A stretch of 64,000 nt of DNA from Paenibacillus sacheonensis. GTDB taxonomy: Bacteria; Bacillota; Bacilli; Paenibacillales; Paenibacillaceae. Where the stretch lies: contig NZ_JAAAMU010000008.1 of NCBI RefSeq assembly GCF_009909195.1, positions 62,001 through 126,000 on the forward strand, written 5' to 3'. The number at the start of each line of letters is the position of its first letter. Position 1 is the first letter of the stretch. Shown piece after piece: positions 36,663 to 45,581 of this stretch. Below the pieces are notes generated by a model. The model was not told the DNA's origin and made no database searches. It was given only the letters and a program-made list of their open reading frames with translations. The position numbers and the translations under genes were made by a program.

Positions 36663-36928
36663 CCAACGCTCGAGAAGACAAAAAATCTGCCATACTGCAG
36701 CTTTTCAGCACATTTTAACCACACGGAGCTTAAAAAGCTGCATCTATACAGCTTTTTCGATCCGCCGACGCTCGAGAAGACAAAAAAGCTGCCATACTGC
36801 AGCTTTTCAGCACATTCTAGCCACACGGAGCTTAAAAAGCTGCATCTATGCAGCTTTTTCGATCCGCCAACGCTCGAGAAGACAAAAAGCTGTCTCGCAG
36901 CAGCTTTTCCGACTCCACCAACGCTCGA
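36663..36928. repeat. Repeat array B: five 24-bp hairpins at 51-bp spacing
   Basis: Palindromic 24-bp units AAAAGCTG...CAGCTTTT lie at 36682-36705, 36733-36756, 36784-36807, 36835-36858 and 36885-36908. Gaps are 27, 27, 27 and 26 bp and alternate between two sequences (one with ACACGGAG, one with ACGCTCGAGAAGAC), giving a 102-bp super-unit. Each hairpin has A and T tails and can act as a terminator on either strand, which suits the convergent AraC and YesM genes. The stretch is non-coding. Confidence 0.85.
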
Positions 36929-36965
36929 GCGAGCGATACAGCTGCCCGCTTCTCACATTGCCCCC

Positions 36966-38822
36966 TTATAATTCCTCGCGCTTGGCCCTCAGCCGCACCA
37001 TCACCGTCGTCCCGGCGCCGAGCTCCGAAACGATGCGAATGCCGTACTCGTCGCCGGCATACAGCTTGATCCGCTCGTTGACGTTGAACAGACCGTAGGA
37101 GCTTCCTCCGCCGTCGCCATCGCCCCTGACTTCGGGCAGCGCCTCCGTCAGCAGCTGGCGAACCAGACCTTCATCCATGCCGATGCCGTTGTCCGACACG
37201 ACGAAGAGAAGGTCGCCGTTGTCCTCCCGGGCCGAGATCGCGATGAGGCCCCGTTTCCCCTTCGCCTTGCGAATGCCGTGCAGCAGCGCGTTCTCGACGA
37301 TCGGCTGGAGGATGAGCTTCGGCATCTGGCAGGCTTCGACGCCCGGCTGCACGTCCAGCTCGAAAGCGAACGTATTCGGGAACCTGCTCTGCTGGATTTC
37401 GAGATACACCTGCGCGAGCCGGAGCTCGTCTTCGACGCTTACGATCGTTCTGCCCTTGTTAAGGCTGAGCCGGAAATACTTCGCCAAGCTGTCGATCATT
37501 TGGCTGATATCGCTTGCCCCCTTGCCGATGGCGATCCAGTTGATCGTATCCAGCGTGTTATATAGGAAATGCGGGTTGATCTGCGCCTGCAGCGCCTGCA
37601 GCTGCGCTTCGCGTTCGTGAAGCTCCGCCTTGTACTTCTCCTCGACCAGCGTCCGTACGCGGATAATCAGATGGTCGACGCTCCGCTCCAGCATGTGGAA
37701 GTCCCCGTTGACCGGCGACAGCTCGTTCAAGCCTTCCGAGCCTTCCTTCCGGATGACGGTAATGACCTGCTTCACCCGCCGGTTCATCCCCCTGACGATT
37801 ATCGCGAGCAGCACGAAAGGCAGCGCCAGGAACAACGCGATATATTCCAGCAAGGACGCCCATTCCGACCGCTGCGTCAGCTTCACCGCGCGGTGCGACA
37901 GCTGCGAGTCGGTCCCCTGCGCCACCAGCCTCCATCCGACGGGCGACAACGTCGTATAAAGCACGTCATTGACGTCGCTGCCCCGCTTGAAGGAATGGCT
38001 GCCCTCGCCGCCGTGCTTTAATGCGTCCTGGACGGCCGAATCGACCTTGGTCCCGATCCGCGTGCGATCCGGATGATAGACGATGGTGCCGGAAGCATCC
38101 ACGAGATAGACCTGCGTACCCGGGGTAAACTGCAAATCGCCCAGAATATCCGCGATCATGCTCTCTTTCACGTCGATCATGAGCACGCCGGAGATCCGGT
38201 CGAAATGATTCGGATCGCGGAGCATCCGGGCGGCGGAGAACACGCGCAGCTTCCCGGCGTCCAGGTAGCTCTCCTCGTAGTCCCCCGTCCAGACGATGCC
38301 CCCACCAGCGCCGATGATCGGCGTATACCAAGGCCGATCCTTCAGGCTGTCGAGCGAGAAGAAGTTCACGCGCTCCCCCGCGTACAGCTTCGAGCTGTCG
38401 ACGAACAACCGGACGCGGAAGACATCGGAATTCGACTGTACGGTATCCACGAGATACCGCAAATCCTTAATGACCTGCAGTTGAACGGCGATCGAGCGGT
38501 CGTCAGGGCCGATAGACAGGTACGAATGCAGATTCCCGTTCATGAACGCGGCGTTGCTGATATCCTCGATATGCTCCAGCCGATAAGACAAATTGCTGCC
38601 CGCTTGCCGCAGCGTCTGCTGCATCGTCCGAACGACCTCGTCTTTCAGGATCTTGGCCGAGCGTTCGTAGTAGCCGTAGAGGAAGAGGCCCGCCGGCACG
38701 ACGATCAGCAGCAGGTACGCGATCAGCCACTGGCGCGGAATGGTGAAGCGGCGCAGGAACCTCAAGCCCGCTCCGGCCTTCGCTGCCCATGTCCTCCGAA
38801 CGCCGCCGCCCTCGCTAGGCAT
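36966..38822 (-). CDS. YesM-type sensor histidine kinase
   Basis: A 618-residue kinase of the LytS/YesM class: TM1 (~31-50), a large extracellular Cache-type sensor (~55-290), TM2 (~308-330), HAMP, the His-kinase segment with phospho-acceptor His in INPHFLYNTLD, and an ATPase domain (QPIVENALLHGI; SDNGIGMD). It senses an extracytoplasmic sugar signal with the upstream lipoprotein's system. Its ATG overlaps the regulator's stop by 8 bp. It is the last gene of a leftward operon that ends in array B. Confidence 0.93.
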   Translation of the reverse strand: MPSEGGGVRRTWAAKAGAGLRFLRRFTIPRQWLIAYLLLIVVPAGLFLYGYYERSAKILKDEVVRTMQQTLRQAGSNLSYRLEHIEDISNAAFMNGNLHSYLSIGPDDRSIAVQLQVIKDLRYLVDTVQSNSDVFRVRLFVDSSKLYAGERVNFFSLDSLKDRPWYTPIIGAGGGIVWTGDYEESYLDAGKLRVFSAARMLRDPNHFDRISGVLMIDVKESMIADILGDLQFTPGTQVYLVDASGTIVYHPDRTRIGTKVDSAVQDALKHGGEGSHSFKRGSDVNDVLYTTLSPVGWRLVAQGTDSQLSHRAVKLTQRSEWASLLEYIALFLALPFVLLAIIVRGMNRRVKQVITVIRKEGSEGLNELSPVNGDFHMLERSVDHLIIRVRTLVEEKYKAELHEREAQLQALQAQINPHFLYNTLDTINWIAIGKGASDISQMIDSLAKYFRLSLNKGRTIVSVEDELRLAQVYLEIQQSRFPNTFAFELDVQPGVEACQMPKLILQPIVENALLHGIRKAKGKRGLIAISAREDNGDLLFVVSDNGIGMDEGLVRQLLTEALPEVRGDGDGGGSSYGLFNVNERIKLYAGDEYGIRIVSELGAGTTVMVRLRAKREEL

Positions 38823-40455
38823 AATTCTCCCGGTAGACGCTTGGCGTGACGCCCGTCGCTTTCTTGAAGAGCTTCGTGAAGTAACTCGGATCCGTATATC
38901 CGATCGCGTAGCAGATATCGTAGAACTTGTACTGCGGATCGCGCAGCAGCTCCTTCGCCTTCTCGACCCGAACCTGCGTCAAATATTCGTTGACCGTCTG
39001 TCCCGTCTCTTGCTTGAAGAGCAGACTGACATAGGTCGGCGTCAGATACACTTCCTTGCCGATCTCCGCAACGGTCAGCCCGCCGTTGGCATAGCTTCGC
39101 TCGATGATGGCCCGAACCCGCTCGACGAGATTGGCCGTCTTGCCGGTCCGCTTCTCGCGGATCCGATCGCAGGCCGCGGTTACGTGCGATTCCAGCAGCT
39201 GCCGCATCTCGCCTAACGTCTCCTGCGCGAGGAGCGATTCCCACAGCGTCGATTCCGCCGATTCCAGCTCGGGCGACTGCACGTTCAGCTCCATGAGAAG
39301 CTGTCCGACCGCGAGCGCGAGCTGCAGGCAGACGTTGCGGCCGTATTTCAGGCCGTCCCGCCTGCCGCGATTCAAGTCCAGGAACACCTTGTCGAGAATG
39401 TCCCTCAGCTTGTCCGCATTCGCCGCCTTAAGAGCGGACAAGAGCTCTTCGTGATCCGGAGGATCATGGCGCTTATAACCGCCGTCATCCGTCTCTGGGC
39501 CGCGAAGGCTGTCCATCGAAATGATCCGGTTTTTGCCCAAATACCACTTGTGGTCCGCGGCTTCTCGAGCTCCCCTATATGCCTCGGACAGCTCGGACAG
39601 CGTCGTCACCCGCTCGCTGATGCCGATCGTGACGCCGATCTTCAGCCACTGTTCCAGGTTGGACCGCACCTCTCCGGCCAGCGCGAGTATCGCTTCGACC
39701 GCATCCGACGAAGCCGTGTCGCTCTCGTCGTTCCCCAGCAGAATCCCGATGAACTCCCCCGCGCGGTGCTCGAAGGCGTATCCGCCGAGATAACGGTCAA
39801 TCAGTTCGCCGAAGATATTCAGCACGGAATACCACAGCAGCTGACGGTCTCGTTCCGTCCGGCTTCCCATTACGCCCGCCATATCGTCGACGGCAATCAC
39901 CATGACCCAGTACGAAGCGTCCACCGGCAGCCGCAGGCCTAGGAAATCGAGCCGTTCCCGCAGATCCTGCTTCGGCACCCCGCTGCCGATCAGCGACAGC
40001 AGGAATTTCTCCCGCAGCAGCGGCATGCCTTCCTTCAGCTTGACCTGCAGCTCTTCCTTCAGCCGCCGCTCCGCGCGCTCCGCGTCCAGATCCGCCACGA
40101 CGCGCTTGATGACCGCGCTGAGCTCGTCCAGGTTCACCGGCTTGAATATATAATCGACCGCGCTCACCTTCAGCGCGGACTTCAAATAATCGGCATCGTC
40201 ATGGCCGCTGACGAAAATAATCTTCGCCCCCGGGAAGCGCGCGGAGACCTCCCGCGACAACGTAATGCCGTCCATGGTCGGCATGCGCACGTCCGTCAGG
40301 ATCAGGTCAGGCGGCTGCTGCTCGATCATGCCGAGCGCCACGTCCCCGTCGTCCGCCTCTCCCATGACTTCCACGCCGAACGACGACCAATTGAAATACG
40401 ACCGCAAGCCCGCTCTCACCGTCGGCTCGTCGTCCACGATCAGCAATTTGTACAA
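38815..40455 (-). CDS. YesN-type response regulator with AraC output
   Basis: 546 residues: a receiver (LLIVDDEPTVRAGL; phospho-Asp in DLILTDVRMPTMDG; Lys in DYIFKPVN), a long central helical/dimerisation region, and a C-terminal AraC domain (LTVAEIGKEVYLTPTYVSLLF; FYDICYAIGYTDPSYFTKLF). The start is probably TTG 40455 with GGGAGG eight bases upstream; an ATG at 40512 has no ribosome site. It should activate the sugar ABC operon on command from the YesM-type kinase. Confidence 0.93.
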   Translation of the reverse strand: MYKLLIVDDEPTVRAGLRSYFNWSSFGVEVMGEADDGDVALGMIEQQPPDLILTDVRMPTMDGITLSREVSARFPGAKIIFVSGHDDADYLKSALKVSAVDYIFKPVNLDELSAVIKRVVADLDAERAERRLKEELQVKLKEGMPLLREKFLLSLIGSGVPKQDLRERLDFLGLRLPVDASYWVMVIAVDDMAGVMGSRTERDRQLLWYSVLNIFGELIDRYLGGYAFEHRAGEFIGILLGNDESDTASSDAVEAILALAGEVRSNLEQWLKIGVTIGISERVTTLSELSEAYRGAREAADHKWYLGKNRIISMDSLRGPETDDGGYKRHDPPDHEELLSALKAANADKLRDILDKVFLDLNRGRRDGLKYGRNVCLQLALAVGQLLMELNVQSPELESAESTLWESLLAQETLGEMRQLLESHVTAACDRIREKRTGKTANLVERVRAIIERSYANGGLTVAEIGKEVYLTPTYVSLLFKQETGQTVNEYLTQVRVEKAKELLRDPQYKFYDICYAIGYTDPSYFTKLFKKATGVTPSVYRENYA

Positions 40456-40553
40456 GGCGCTGTCCTCCCCTGCCGGATTCTCGAAAACGGCCGAGCCCCA
40501 GTCGCTGCGCATGCGCAGGTCGACTGGGGCGGCGGATCCGTTATTGTGTTAGC

Positions 40554-41819
40554 TCAGACTTCGATCGACTGCCCGAGGAAGCGAACGCCTTGGCGCGCCA
40601 GCTCCGCATGCAGCTTAGCCATCGGAACGTCCTTCATCGCGCCGCCGCCGTCCAGCGAGATCGCGGCCGCGGCGCCCGCCGCCTGCCCGAGCGCATAGCA
40701 GGTTGCCTGGACGCGCATCGAAGACATCGCCACGTGCGTCGCCGAGATGGCCCGGCCGGCCACGAGCAGGTTGTCGAACGCCTCCGGCACCATGCAGCGA
40801 TACGGGATATCGTAGCCGTCGACTTTGCGTTCGTCGGTCGTTTTCTGCGCATCGGGACTGTGGATGTCGATCTCGTAATTCGTCTGCGCGACCACGTCCG
40901 GGAATCGCGTGCCCTGCACGACGTCCTGCTCGGTTAGCGTGTAGAGGCCCTCGATCTGATTCGTCTCCCTGACCCCCGTCTGCGGCGCGATATGCGCGAT
41001 CGTATAATTCTCGAATCCGGTACGCTGCAAATAGTTCGCGATCGAGAAGACCTGTCGCAGCGCTTCCGTCTCCGCGTAATTGACGTCTTCGATCTTCGCG
41101 CCGTTCGCTTTGACCCGGGACATATTCACCAGCAGCGAGCCGTCGCCGTTCCGCTCCCAGTAGAGCCTCCGGCCTTGCGGCAGATCGGCGACGTCATTGT
41201 AGACGTAGCAGCCCTCCGGCAGCACCTGCTTGACCGGCTTGCCGGTATCCTGCATCGTGAACATGAGCGTCATCGGCTGGGTCAGTCCGTCCTCTTCCCG
41301 GCCGGCATGGTAAGGTACGCCCGCATCGATCGCCACCCGGGCATCGCCCGTGCAGTCGATGAACACGTCGGCCTCGAACGCCCGCAAGCCCTCGCGTGTC
41401 GAGACGATGACCGCCTTGATCTCGCGCTCCTCCCGCACCGCGCCGACGAACTCGCTGTGGAAGAACACCTGCACGTTCTCCTTCTTCATCTTCTCGTTAA
41501 AATATTGCCGGAACAGGAAGGGCGAGTACTGCGGCGCGATGGATTGATCATGGCCCTCCGGCAGGTATTCCGCCAGCATCTCGGATATCAGCTCGCGGTA
41601 GATGCCCGTCACGTTGCCGACCGGCATGAAGATGCTTACGTTCGCGAGCGTGCCCATGCCGCCGAGCTGCGCGGATTTCTCCAGCAGCACGACCCGTTTC
41701 CCGCTTCTGGCCGCGGAGATGGCCGCCGCCGTGCCCGCGGGCCCGCCGCCGATGACGACGACATCCGAATGCGAATAGGTTTCGACGTTCCGGTTAAACG
41801 AATAATGAGTGCTTTCCAT
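40554..41819 (-). CDS. FAD-dependent oxidoreductase (FAD_oxidored family)
   Basis: 421 residues with the N-terminal FAD motif DVVVIGGGPAGTAAAISAA and the LLEK Glu that binds ribose. Then come LGGMGTLANVSIFMPVG and DVFIDCTGDARVAIDAG, and the C-terminal VAGRAISATHVAMSSMRVQA. This pattern is the PF12831 group often found beside sugar ABC transporters, acting on unknown carbohydrate-related substrates. AGAGGAG precedes the ATG at 41819. It lies between the binding lipoprotein and the two-component genes on one strand. Confidence 0.9.
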   Translation of the reverse strand: MESTHYSFNRNVETYSHSDVVVIGGGPAGTAAAISAARSGKRVVLLEKSAQLGGMGTLANVSIFMPVGNVTGIYRELISEMLAEYLPEGHDQSIAPQYSPFLFRQYFNEKMKKENVQVFFHSEFVGAVREEREIKAVIVSTREGLRAFEADVFIDCTGDARVAIDAGVPYHAGREEDGLTQPMTLMFTMQDTGKPVKQVLPEGCYVYNDVADLPQGRRLYWERNGDGSLLVNMSRVKANGAKIEDVNYAETEALRQVFSIANYLQRTGFENYTIAHIAPQTGVRETNQIEGLYTLTEQDVVQGTRFPDVVAQTNYEIDIHSPDAQKTTDERKVDGYDIPYRCMVPEAFDNLLVAGRAISATHVAMSSMRVQATCYALGQAAGAAAAISLDGGGAMKDVPMAKLHAELARQGVRFLGQSIEV

Positions 41820-41887
41820 GAATAGGACTCCTCTCAATTCAAGCGGGCGACAGCTCCCCCGAGGCGAGCCGCCGCCGCTTGCGACGT

Positions 41888-43450
41888 TTATTTCGTTGCT
41901 GCGTACCAGTCGTTGATTTCCTTCGCGCTGGCTTCTTCCCCGGCTGCCTTGTACTTCGCTTGGAATGCCTCCAGGCCGGAAAGCGATTCCGCCCCCGCGA
42001 TCAGCTTGATCGTGTAGTCGCCGACCATGGATTCGAGCTGCAGATTGTCCTTCGCGTATTCCGGCATAAACGGTGCCAGTCCGAGCTTGTTCGGGATCTT
42101 CACGTTGTCCGGCTGCTTGTTGTTCAGGAAGTCGAACGCTTCGAACATCACCGGGCTCTTGCGCACGCGGGCCTGCCAGTAGAGCGGATAATTGGTTTCG
42201 TCCGTGCCCGCCATGTAGTTGTTCGCCAAGTTGCGCTCATCGGTGAAGATCGGCAGAATCGGCGTATACGCGCCGTTCTCGAATTTGAAATGCTTGCCTT
42301 CCTCGCCGATCGCGAGGTCCTTGAACGTCTCCGGATCCAGGCTGGCGTTGATCCATTTGATCGCGTCTTCGGGATGCTTGGAAGCCTTCGGAATGAACGT
42401 CAGGCGGTCGAAGCCGGAGTTCGCCGCGAAGCCTGCTTTGCCCGCCGGTCCTTTGAGCGCCGGCACGAACGCGAACTTGGCGTCCGGCGCGGTCTTCGCG
42501 ATCGCATCGGAGATCGTCGGAATGTCGGCCCAGTGGACGATGATGGCGCCCGCTTTCCCGCTGGAGAATTTCTCTTTGGCCGTCGCGTCCTTATTGACGA
42601 CGAATTCCTTGTCGAGCAGTCCTTGTTTGTACAGGTCGGACATGTAGGCGATGTAATCCTTGTACGCCGGATCCAGGACGCGCGGCACGAGCTTGCCGTC
42701 CACGTCGTTCCATGCATTCGGCAGGCCGAACGCGCCGACGATGTTATCCAGCATCGGAAGATCGCCGCGGATCGTGAGCGGGACGTTCTGATTGCCGTTG
42801 CTGCCCGGATCCTTGTCTTTAAACGCTTTCAATACCGTCGTCAGTTCCTCGGTCGTGGTCGGCATCTGCAGGCCCAGCTTCTCCAGCCAGTCCATCCGGA
42901 TCAGGATGCTGCTGTTCACGGCATACGTGACCGCCGTCGGAATCGCGTACAGCTTGCCGTCGACCTTCAGCGCATCGATGGATGGCTGCGAGATCGCCGC
43001 CTTGATGTTCGGACCGTACTTGTCGATCAGCGGAAGCAGGTCGACGAGCGCGCCCTTCTGGGCATAGTCCGAATAGAGCGCCATGTCGCTGCTGGCCGAA
43101 ACGAGATCGTACGGTTCGCCGGAGGACATGATCAGGTTCAGCTTCTCGGACGGTTTGTCTTGCGGGAGCATGTCGTATTTCACTTTGTAGCCTGTTTTGT
43201 CCTCCAGCATTTTCGCGACCGGGTACGTGTTGTAGTCTTCGTTCTGCCAGACATCCAGCCGTTTCAATTCCGGTTTGGACGCATCCCCGGAAGCCGCGTT
43301 CTCCCCGTTCGCCGCTTGATTGCCGGCATTCGCATCCTGGTTCCCGTTGCTGCCGCCGTTGCCGTTATTGCCGGACGAGCAGGCCGCCATCATTGCCACG
43401 AGCAGCACGACGATGGCGGTAACCATCCCTAATCTCTTATAATTGCGCAT
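41888..43450 (-). CDS. Extracellular solute-binding lipoprotein (LplA-like)
   Basis: 520 residues. A lipoprotein signal ends in VAMMAAC (lipidated Cys24), followed by a Gly/Asn-rich linker and a family-1 binding-protein fold. It matches the LplA/YtcQ type that delivers oligosaccharides to LplB/LplC permeases. The permease genes lie directly upstream on the same strand. No ATPase is encoded; such systems usually share MsmX. AGGAGGG precedes the ATG. Confidence 0.94.
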   Translation of the reverse strand: MRNYKRLGMVTAIVVLLVAMMAACSSGNNGNGGSNGNQDANAGNQAANGENAASGDASKPELKRLDVWQNEDYNTYPVAKMLEDKTGYKVKYDMLPQDKPSEKLNLIMSSGEPYDLVSASSDMALYSDYAQKGALVDLLPLIDKYGPNIKAAISQPSIDALKVDGKLYAIPTAVTYAVNSSILIRMDWLEKLGLQMPTTTEELTTVLKAFKDKDPGSNGNQNVPLTIRGDLPMLDNIVGAFGLPNAWNDVDGKLVPRVLDPAYKDYIAYMSDLYKQGLLDKEFVVNKDATAKEKFSSGKAGAIIVHWADIPTISDAIAKTAPDAKFAFVPALKGPAGKAGFAANSGFDRLTFIPKASKHPEDAIKWINASLDPETFKDLAIGEEGKHFKFENGAYTPILPIFTDERNLANNYMAGTDETNYPLYWQARVRKSPVMFEAFDFLNNKQPDNVKIPNKLGLAPFMPEYAKDNLQLESMVGDYTIKLIAGAESLSGLEAFQAKYKAAGEEASAKEINDWYAATK

Positions 43451-43525
43451 TGCATGACCCTCCTAAATATAATATATATCATTAATCTCGCAAGCATCCC
43501 CGCAAGAATTAACGCATGCCCGGGT

Positions 43526-44395
43526 TCACCCTTTGACCGAGCCGATCAGTACGCCTTTGATAAAATATTTCTGCAGGAACGGATAGACCAGCAGGATCGG
43601 AACCGTCGACGCGATCACCGTCGCGGACCGCACGCCTTCCGCCGGAACGTTCATCAGATCGTCGGCGCTCAAGGCCGAGGACGCGTCGGCATTCATGACG
43701 ATGTCCTGCAGGTACAATTGCAGCGGCTTCAAGGACGAGCTGTTGATGTAGAGCATCGGGTTGAAATAATCGTTCCAGTAATACACGGCGTAGAACAGCC
43801 CGATCGTCGCGAGGACGGGCCCGCTGAGAGGCAGGATGATACGGAACAGGATCGCGTAATTCCGCGCCCCGTCCAGCCGGGCGGACTCCTCCAAGCTCCG
43901 CGGCAGGCTTTCGAAATAGCTCTTGATCACCAGCAGGTTGAACACGTTAACGAGCGCCGGCAGAACGAGCGAGCCGAGACTGTCGATCAAGTGAAGCTGC
44001 CGCACGAGCAGGTAATTCGGAATGATGCCGCCGTTGAACATCATCGTGAAGATGAAGAGCACGATGATCGCGCCCATGCCCGGCAGCTCCCGCTTCGATA
44101 ACGGGTACGCCGTCATCGCCGTAATGAGCAGGGACGCCAGCGTTCCGATCACGGTGACGAGCGCCGAGATGAACAGCGCGTGCAGGAATTGGTTGTTCGT
44201 CGCCACGTACCGCAGCGTATCGAGCTGGAACCCGACGGGGAAAATGCCGACTTTGCCCGCCACGATCGCCCACTCTTCGCTGATCGATTTGGAGAATACG
44301 TTGGCGAATGGCAGCAGCGTAATGAGTCCCATCGCCGTTAGAAAGATATAAATGAAGGCGTCCAGCACGTAATCGCCCGTTTTTTTACCGCGCAT
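43526..44395 (-). CDS. Sugar ABC transporter permease, LplC/YtcP type
   Basis: 289 residues, six predicted helices. The ATPase-contact EAA loop is EESARLDGARNYAILFRI at about residue 185, and the C-terminus KYFIKGVLIGSVKG is typical of the LplC/YtcP group. AGGAGG precedes the ATG. It pairs with the permease gene 12 bp upstream. Confidence 0.94.
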   Translation of the reverse strand: MRGKKTGDYVLDAFIYIFLTAMGLITLLPFANVFSKSISEEWAIVAGKVGIFPVGFQLDTLRYVATNNQFLHALFISALVTVIGTLASLLITAMTAYPLSKRELPGMGAIIVLFIFTMMFNGGIIPNYLLVRQLHLIDSLGSLVLPALVNVFNLLVIKSYFESLPRSLEESARLDGARNYAILFRIILPLSGPVLATIGLFYAVYYWNDYFNPMLYINSSSLKPLQLYLQDIVMNADASSALSADDLMNVPAEGVRSATVIASTVPILLVYPFLQKYFIKGVLIGSVKG

Positions 44396-44407
44396 CCCGA
44401 TCGCCTC

Positions 44408-45397
44408 CTACCATATGCTGCGCTGCAGAAATTTTCGGCTGAGCATGTTCCCGATCACGACCAGCAGGAAGCCGAACGCGGAATTAAACAGGCCCACCGC
44501 CGTACTGAAGCTGTAATCCTGCTGCCCCAGCCCGATGCGGTACACGAACGTGCCGATGACGTCTCCGCTCTTGTACACCAGCGGATTGTACATCGTGAGG
44601 ATTTGCTCCGTTCCCGCCTCCAGCAGGCTCCCGATCCGCAGAATGAACATCAGCATGATCGTGGGCAGCATGCCCGGCAGCGAGATCGACGCCATCTGGC
44701 GGATTCGTCCGGCGCCGTCGATCGCCGCCGCTTCGTACTGCTCCTGGTCGATGCCGGCGATCGCGGCGATGAAGACGATGGCGTTCCAGCCGATCTCCTT
44801 CCAGCCCGCGGTGAAGACGACCACGCTGCGGAAGAAATGGTTGTCCGTCAGGAACGATATCGGCTGCCCGCCCAAGGAGCGGATGATTTCGTTCACCAGC
44901 CCGCCGGAGGGCGAGAGGATATTCAGGAACAGCCCGGAAATGATGACCCACGAGAGAAAATGGGGCAAATAAATGATCGTTTGGATCGTGCGCTTGAAGA
45001 ACATGCGCCGCACTTCGTTCAGCAGCAGCGCGAGCACGATCGGGATCGGAAACAAGATCACGATCTTGTAGAGGCTGATCAGGAGCGTATTGCCGAGCAC
45101 CTGCAGAAACTCTTCCGAGTGAATCAGCTTCCGAAACTGCTCCAGCCCCACCCAGTCGCTGCCCTTGATGCCGCCGAAGATGTTGAAATCCTGAAACGCG
45201 ATCACAATGCCGTACATCGGCGTGTATTTGAATAAGAGGAGGAAGATCAACCCCGGAATCAGCAGCGCGTACATATCGAGATTGCCGCGGATCAGCTTCC
45301 ATTTGGCGCCTCCGGTCTGCTTGCGCGCCCGCTCTCCGGCACGCGGCCGCTCGCCCGGACCCGCTTTTCCCCCTATCGCAAGATCGACCTTGCTCAT
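44408..45397 (-). CDS. Sugar ABC transporter permease, LplB/YteP type
   Basis: 329 residues. A basic cytoplasmic N-terminus (~35 residues) precedes six helices, with the EAA loop YEAAAIDGAGRIRQMASISL at about 223 and the family motif FKYTPMYGIVIAFQDFN near residue 55. It is the first gene of the operon permease-permease-lipoprotein-oxidoreductase-YesN-YesM. AGAGGG precedes the ATG. No clear catabolite-control site was found in its leader. Confidence 0.94.
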   Translation of the reverse strand: MSKVDLAIGGKAGPGERPRAGERARKQTGGAKWKLIRGNLDMYALLIPGLIFLLLFKYTPMYGIVIAFQDFNIFGGIKGSDWVGLEQFRKLIHSEEFLQVLGNTLLISLYKIVILFPIPIVLALLLNEVRRMFFKRTIQTIIYLPHFLSWVIISGLFLNILSPSGGLVNEIIRSLGGQPISFLTDNHFFRSVVVFTAGWKEIGWNAIVFIAAIAGIDQEQYEAAAIDGAGRIRQMASISLPGMLPTIMLMFILRIGSLLEAGTEQILTMYNPLVYKSGDVIGTFVYRIGLGQQDYSFSTAVGLFNSAFGFLLVVIGNMLSRKFLQRSIW

Positions 45398-45507
45398 GAC
45401 GTCACCCTCTTTGCTTCTGTCGTGTCTTTATTGTAGAAGAACCGACTTTGCGCCAGTAGAAGACAATCCTTTGATTTCTGGTCGAATCGTATAGGGTTTC
45501 GGATACG

Positions 45508-45538
45508 CAAAAAGGGGAGCCCGGAATCGGCTCCCCAA
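45508..45538 (-). terminator. Terminator of the epimerase gene
   Basis: Minus-strand GGGGAGCC pairs with GGCTCCCC and is followed by TTTTT. It separates the epimerase gene from the sugar operon. Confidence 0.8.
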
Positions 45539-45581
45539 ATCTAACTATATCTGCGGCTTCGAGAGATTGCGGTTGACCCCG

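Noticed and set aside
36663-36928. CRISPR array (24-bp repeats, 26-27-bp gaps)
   Set aside because: The gaps repeat in alternation rather than being unique, and no cas gene is present. Quartets A and C were rejected for the same call because orientation flips within the array.
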